From assembly GCA_001970955.1 (NCBI GenBank), contig MPUH01000608.1, forward strand, positions 1 to 43,340: DNA of 43,340 nt, in the 5' to 3' direction. This document shows, one piece after another, positions 38,582 to 43,340 of the stretch. Position 1 is the stretch's first letter. Every line of letters starts with the position of its first letter. This DNA is from Stentor coeruleus (taxonomy: Eukaryota > Ciliophora > Heterotrichea > Heterotrichida > Stentoridae). A program made the translations under genes and the position numbers. A model generated the notes under the pieces. The model made no database searches, was not told where the DNA came from, and was given only the letters and a program-made list of their open reading frames with translations.

Positions 38582-39746
38582 TTTTATGAAATGTAAAGAC
38601 TGTTAATATATAGGAATGTTCAGTAGATGATTAAATTGTATATTGTGAAGATTGTGCGATGATTAGGATTTGGGTTGTGGTTTTTAGGGTTTAAATGTAG
38701 TTTGGTTTATTAGGAAATTATAATATGATTTAGGAATTAATGAGATTAGGTTATGGTATGCTTTTTGTTTTAGGAATTGAAGTTTAGGGTTATGAAAAAA
38801 TATATAAGATTGAATGAGTTTTTATGATAATATATAGGATTTTGTGGGTATTTAATATTTATGCTTTGAGGATTTTAAAGTAGTTTCGAATAAATGAAGA
38901 TTTTTCTTTTGATGGTTGGATTTATTATATTTATTATTTCGATTAGTTTTTTTATTGTTTAAGTATGCATCAAGTGCCTGAAGTATTTTTTTTTAAGGTT
39001 CTATATTATTTCGATTAGTTTTTTTATTGTTTAAGTATGCATCAAGTGCCTGAAGTATTTTTTTTTAAGGTTCTAGGATTTTTTATATAATTAAAATTGT
39101 GTTTTATAGCAAAGATACTTTATCTAATGAGTTTTTATTTATATACTATACATAATATCTTTATTTTATAAGATAATTCATTTAAGTTCAAGAGGTTAAA
39201 ATAAATTTCAAGTTTCTGATTGATAGTTAATTATATTTAATATTTTGGAGATTTAAATAGCTTATAAAAATGCATATAAAAACTAAACCCATTAAAAGTT
39301 GAAATAATAAAAAAACTCAAAGCAATCCTAATCTTAACCATGCATAAAATGCCAAGTACCTCAAAATAATTACCTTAAATAAAAAATATCCTCTTTTTAA
39401 CCTTAACATCAACCTCCTTATCACATATCTAAAAAATCAGACTCTTCATCCTCCTCCGAATTAAAACCACAACAAAACCCCACATAGCCCACTACCCAAA
39501 AAAAAAAATCCTATATTCTTATAAATTTCACCATTGACTTCCTAAAAAAATTTGAATCATAAATGCCAAAACATCAAATCCCATTATCAATCCAAATACA
39601 TTTCACACATACTCCACTCATTAACTTTCACATCAAAAAACCAAGTATCCCAAAAAAAAAATATTTTTAATTGCTTTTTTAACCCTTTGCCTTATCTTTT
39701 ATAAATCAATATCTACTCTATCTTAAAGCTTTATAAAATTTATTGT
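38582..39746. other. Long gene-free stretch between divergent genes
   Basis: G-rich/C-poor 5' flank of the kinase (38590-38900) and C-rich/G-poor 5' flank of the IQ-protein gene (39280-39740), with an exact tandem repeat at 38932-39075 between them. No gene seen. Confidence 0.65.
38932..39075. repeat. 72-bp exact tandem duplication
   Basis: Units 38932-39003 and 39004-39075 (beginning TATTATTTCGATTAG) are identical by eye, with no N at the junction. They could be a recent duplication or an unmerged assembly overlap. Confidence 0.92.
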
Positions 39747-41267
39747 ATGGATTCTCTGACAAAATATGAACCAATAAAACCCTACTATAACAAAAGTGAC
39801 TCTTTAGGTTTACTAAGCTTATCTATATCAAAACGTCCTGATAAAAAGCTCATAACCCGTCCTTTAACATCAAAATCAAGATTTTTAGCTACAAAACCAT
39901 ATCCAAACTCTAAAATCCAAGCTTTTAAAATACCTTCTCTTGCAGGGCTGAAAAAAACCTCAATTAACCCCTGGAAAAAATTTTACGCAAAGTCTGAAAC
40001 TGATATAATAAAACTTGGACTTCTTGAGCCTGAGGGTTTTACAATAAAAAAACGCAAAAACACTAGAAAGCCTAGTAAAAAAGATAATGAAAATCCTCAA
40101 GAAAGCATAAATTCAATAAAAATCTCATTCAATGTTGAGGAAAATGATGAGATTATAGACTACCTTAGTAAAAATATCACAAGAACCAACTCTGAAGATA
40201 TAAAAACTCACTACAAGTCTTCAAATATGCCTTTAAAGAATGAGAAAATAATTGGGTTGATAACAGAAAACCTTGCATCAGCATATTCAAGCCAAATGTG
40301 CCAAACAGATTTTAAAACTCTTAAACCAACACATATAGAAAATTATTTTGATATAAACACTTCAAACAATAAAAATCGATCTTTAAACAAAGCTTTAGTA
40401 ACAGCTTATAATATCGATATATCTTTAAAAGAGTATCAAGTAAGGTACTTTATTAACTCAACTCTTGATATTATTTTTATTAATGTTTCATCTTATAATG
40501 AAAAATATGAAATGCAATATAATACTAAACCTGGAAATCCAATACTTGAAGTTATTAAAAATAAAATACATCCTGGGATTGATATTGTGAATAAAGGATT
40601 AGTTATTAGGGATTGTGAGAAAAAAATTATTGTGACAGGGATGCATATATCAAAAATGATTATGTGTAAAGTTTGTATTGAAAGTACTTTACCTAGGTTT
40701 GAGGTTATTTTTATATGTGAAGTTATGGGAAGGTGTATTAAAAAAACACTTCCATATTCAGAAATCCCACAAGAATTCCGAACCACAACTATCGACCCCG
40801 AGCTACTTTTTGCATGTTTCCGGCTTAAAGAAAACACAATCTCAATTGAATTCCCTCAAAAAAAAGTTCTCCAAATAATCTATTATAAGCTTTGTACTTT
40901 TAACAATCAACCCTATCATCTAAAAATTTCCGAGTTTTTCTCTAGAAGTTCTCGTTTTTTCTTATTCCAAGCCATAAGTAAAACATCAGATCCAGTTGGA
41001 TCTTTACTTATAAATACGCAAAATATATCAGAAATTACTAATATACATAATGAGAATTTACTTGAAAGAATAGGTAAAATTGTATTATTACTTGCTGTAA
41101 AAAACTCACAGATTGTATTAAGAAATTATATTGAAACAATGAAAGATGAGAATTATTTTTTAGAAGATGAAGATTTAGATGATTTAGAGAAAAAAGCTGT
41201 GAAGATACAAAGACTGTTTAGGGTTTATATGGCTAATAAACATTCAAAGGAAAAGCAAAAAAAATAA
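39747..41267 (+). CDS. IQ-motif protein
   Basis: 506 residues. A basic N-terminus with little order (KKRKNTRKPSKKDNENPQES) precedes a central region of alternating beta-strand-like segments (e.g. KGLVIRDCEKKIIVTGMHIS) that I did not recognise. At the C-terminus AVKIQRLFRVYMANK is a good calmodulin-binding IQ motif (I-Q-x-x-x-R). The protein probably binds calmodulin or a centrin-type light chain, both abundant in ciliate contractile and cortical structures. The start is the ATG at 39747 and the stop is TAA. Confidence 0.75.
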   Translation: MDSLTKYEPIKPYYNKSDSLGLLSLSISKRPDKKLITRPLTSKSRFLATKPYPNSKIQAFKIPSLAGLKKTSINPWKKFYAKSETDIIKLGLLEPEGFTIKKRKNTRKPSKKDNENPQESINSIKISFNVEENDEIIDYLSKNITRTNSEDIKTHYKSSNMPLKNEKIIGLITENLASAYSSQMCQTDFKTLKPTHIENYFDINTSNNKNRSLNKALVTAYNIDISLKEYQVRYFINSTLDIIFINVSSYNEKYEMQYNTKPGNPILEVIKNKIHPGIDIVNKGLVIRDCEKKIIVTGMHISKMIMCKVCIESTLPRFEVIFICEVMGRCIKKTLPYSEIPQEFRTTTIDPELLFACFRLKENTISIEFPQKKVLQIIYYKLCTFNNQPYHLKISEFFSRSSRFFLFQAISKTSDPVGSLLINTQNISEITNIHNENLLERIGKIVLLLAVKNSQIVLRNYIETMKDENYFLEDEDLDDLEKKAVKIQRLFRVYMANKHSKEKQKK

Positions 41268-42370
41268 AGGTGAAGATGGAATGAAGGATAAGATAGGTTT
41301 AGATAATTTTAAGACTGTTAGGTAATAAAAAATGGGTGATAAAATAAGATTTGAGAAATTTTTTAGGAATAAAAGGATAAAAATTTTATAGTAGTTTTAA
41401 GATAATGTTTTTATGGAAAAATTATTTTTGCTTATAACAAAATTTATGTAATTCTTATTAGTTGCTTATATAAACAAAAATTAGGTTTAGGCTTTTAGAG
41501 ATAAATACGCATACTTGAAACCTGAATGTATTATTTGCATTAAAAATCTCATATTTTTATCTTTATTTATACCTGACACATATAATTTTAATATGTTTAA
41601 TTGAATAGCTAAGAACTTTAATTTTTGTTCTTGTCGATTAGAATTTTATAATTTAAAAGATTTCAAACCTTTTCTAAAATTAATTTCCTAGTTATTATTG
41701 ATTCACTCATAAGATAATAAATTAAAGTTATTATTATTAATATCAAGTTTATGGGATAATGAGTTTTTTGGTTTTTTATGTTGATGTCTTTTAACAAAGG
41801 CTGGACAATAGTCAAGTGATAATTCCAAAGTAATAGTAATAATAATATTGATATCTGAAGCTTTTTGTTGAAAATATACTATAAAATTAGTTTGGGTTAA
41901 TAATCTGCCTTGAATTGTTTATAAGTAAAATTAAAATTGCATACTTTACTATTAAATTTCAAAAAAAAAAAGCTTCTAGTAGCAGATGAAATTCTAATAA
42001 CAACATTAGAATCTATTTTAGTTTAATAAATTCTTTTATTTAGCTAGTTTTTTAAATAATAATTGCATAGTAAGTTTTTATACATAAAGTTAGCCAAAAT
42101 GGTCTTGGGCATTCCCAATTGACTAGGTTTTCTTAGTATAATTGCTTTAAAACTACAACAAACATATTCTTTAACAACTTTTTTATAAAGCATTGTATAA
42201 AATCTTGTTTATGTTAAAATTTTATAATTTCTTTCAAAACCTACTTCATACCTCTAAAACTTATCATCTATAATAGCATCCCTTCCTAAAATACTTCAAT
42301 TCCTATAAAAATTTAAACTGTGCAATTAGTAAAGTCCATAATACAATCAGATATCCCATTACAATATAAA
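41268..42370. other. Gene-free stretch
   Basis: 3' flank of the IQ-protein gene and 5' flank of the kelch gene. A fragmentary minus-strand reading near 42120 was too short to support a relic. Nothing else seen. Confidence 0.5.
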
Positions 42371-43340
42371 ATGCTTTTATTTATTTTCCAAAGTTTCTGC
42401 TTACTTGTTTATTCAACCCATATTTTCATGCCCTTAAACAAAACCCCTCCTAATAGTCGTGCAGGAATAGCATCAGTTTATATTCCTTCAAGACTTTCTA
42501 TAGTAATTTTTGGTGGTTATTCAGATACTCTTTTCTTCAACGATCTTTGGAATTTTAACATCACAACTTTAATATGGGATGAAATTTATACAAACTCTGA
42601 ATCAATACCATGTAATCTTTATACAGCGCCAAGAGCATTTTATGGAGCTTTTTCAAGTTTTGTTACTGAAAACCTTTATGTCTACGGAGGCAAAAATCCT
42701 GAAATCATTAAAAATGACTTGTGGGAATTCGATTTTCATAGCTTAAGATGGACGCTTATACCTACAATAAACACTCCATCTGCTTCTTTAGGTTTTACTT
42801 ATACTTATTATATACGAAACTTTATTGAATATTTTGCTATATTTGGTGATGAGAATACAGAAATTATTGAAATATACATTTATATGTAAAAAATATATAG
42901 ACTTAACTTAAGTACTTTTGAATGGGAAAAACAAATTGATAAAAATGATTATTTTATTTATTCCGCATATGGTTCAATGATTTATTATAAAGAATGCTTT
43001 TATTTAACTTGTGGGATAGCCTATGACACTTTGATTTTGGAAACATTTAAATATTGTCTAGATGAGCAAATATGGATTTATATTACTAGATTTATATTAC
43101 TAATCCTAATGAAAAAAATTATAATAGAATGTTTCATAAAGGATTTGTTTATAAAGAGTTTTATTATTTATTCCCAGGATCATATACATCGTATCAGTCT
43201 ATATTAAGAATGAATCTTGAAAGTACAAATTATTTGTGGGATGAAGTTGAAATGCCTTGGGTTGGAATGATATCTTATGGGTTGACTTTAGTTGAGGATA
43301 TAGCTTATGTATTTGGGGGATTAAATTATACATATAACAC
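42371..43340 (+). CDS. Kelch-repeat secreted or membrane protein, 3' partial, frameshifted by a 14-nt duplication
   Basis: Begins at the ATG at 42371 (signal peptide MLLFIFQSFCLLVYS); a GTG 51 nt upstream was not used. Exon 1 is 42371-42885, then a 15-nt intron, then exon 2 running off the window. Kelch blades are visible: LSIVIFGGYSDTLFFNDLWN, LYVYGGKNPEIIKNDLWEFD and, in the last part, AYVFGGLNYTYN. At 43075-43102 a 14-nt unit is directly repeated. Reading through both copies breaks the frame; with one copy the sequence continues IWIYITNPNEKNYNRMF and stays open to the window end. The kelch domain, a beta-propeller, usually mediates protein binding. Full length unknown. Confidence 0.8.
42886..42900 (+). 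other. 15-nt intron in kelch gene
   Basis: GTAAAAAATATATAG. Removal joins EIIEIYI to LNLSTFEWEKQI in frame; retention gives TAA directly after the ATG-containing junction. Confidence 0.9.
43075..43102 (+). repeat. 14-nt exact tandem duplication in kelch coding region
   Basis: GATTTATATTACTA occurs twice in direct succession (43075-43088 and 43089-43102). It shifts the frame by 14 nt; no GT...AG intron is present in the repeat. Confidence 0.93.

Overview
The window looks like macronuclear-type DNA of a heterotrich ciliate, most probably Stentor or a close relative. It is very AT-rich. Genes use the standard code: TAA, TAG and TGA all end conserved reading frames, and Trp is TGG. Five genes or gene parts become continuous only when 15-nt GT...AG introns with the shared pattern GTAW-NNNN-TATWTAG are removed. 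Standard code plus 15-16 nt introns is the known Stentor combination; Blepharisma has similar introns but reads UGA as Trp. The species call is inference.

Layout. 0-10 kb: DNA topoisomerase II (+), then minus-strand genes for a Dcp1-like decapping cofactor, a small coiled-coil protein, a pepsin-like membrane protein, a Tim23-family translocase and, just past 9.9 kb, ribosomal P2. 10-20 kb: dihydrolipoyl dehydrogenase, a CXXC-less thioredoxin-like membrane protein, a second pepsin-like membrane protein, a decayed proteasome alpha-6 pseudogene and a Myb protein. 20-32 kb: an N-myristoylated-looking MORN protein with a decayed copy beside it, a membrane GTPase, a very compact three-gene cluster (two four-TM paralogues and a propeller-like membrane protein separated by 2 and 5 nt) and a mitochondrial-looking protein. 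32-43 kb: actin, a small lipidated protein, a minimal Slx4-like protein, a charged coiled-coil protein, a DYRK kinase, an IQ-motif protein and a kelch-repeat protein running off the end.

The genes are mainly unrelated housekeeping and ciliate-specific functions, not one pathway. The most notable content is: (1) the nearly gapless three-gene cluster; (2) two pepsin-fold proteins that have lost catalytic aspartates; (3) a 119-aa protein combining a UBZ4-like zinc finger and a Slx4 C-terminal-like domain; (4) several gene relics between genes, two of them decayed copies of the adjacent functional gene; (5) many short tandem duplications. Some of these meet at a single N and look like unmerged assembly overlaps; two others (17 nt and 14 nt) shift the frame of otherwise good genes; (6) a strand composition pattern in which the flank 5' of a gene is C-rich/G-poor and the flank 3' is G-rich/C-poor in the sense direction.

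All calls were made by eye from translation and motif recognition; no alignment or database search was run. No tRNA, rRNA or CRISPR was recognised.
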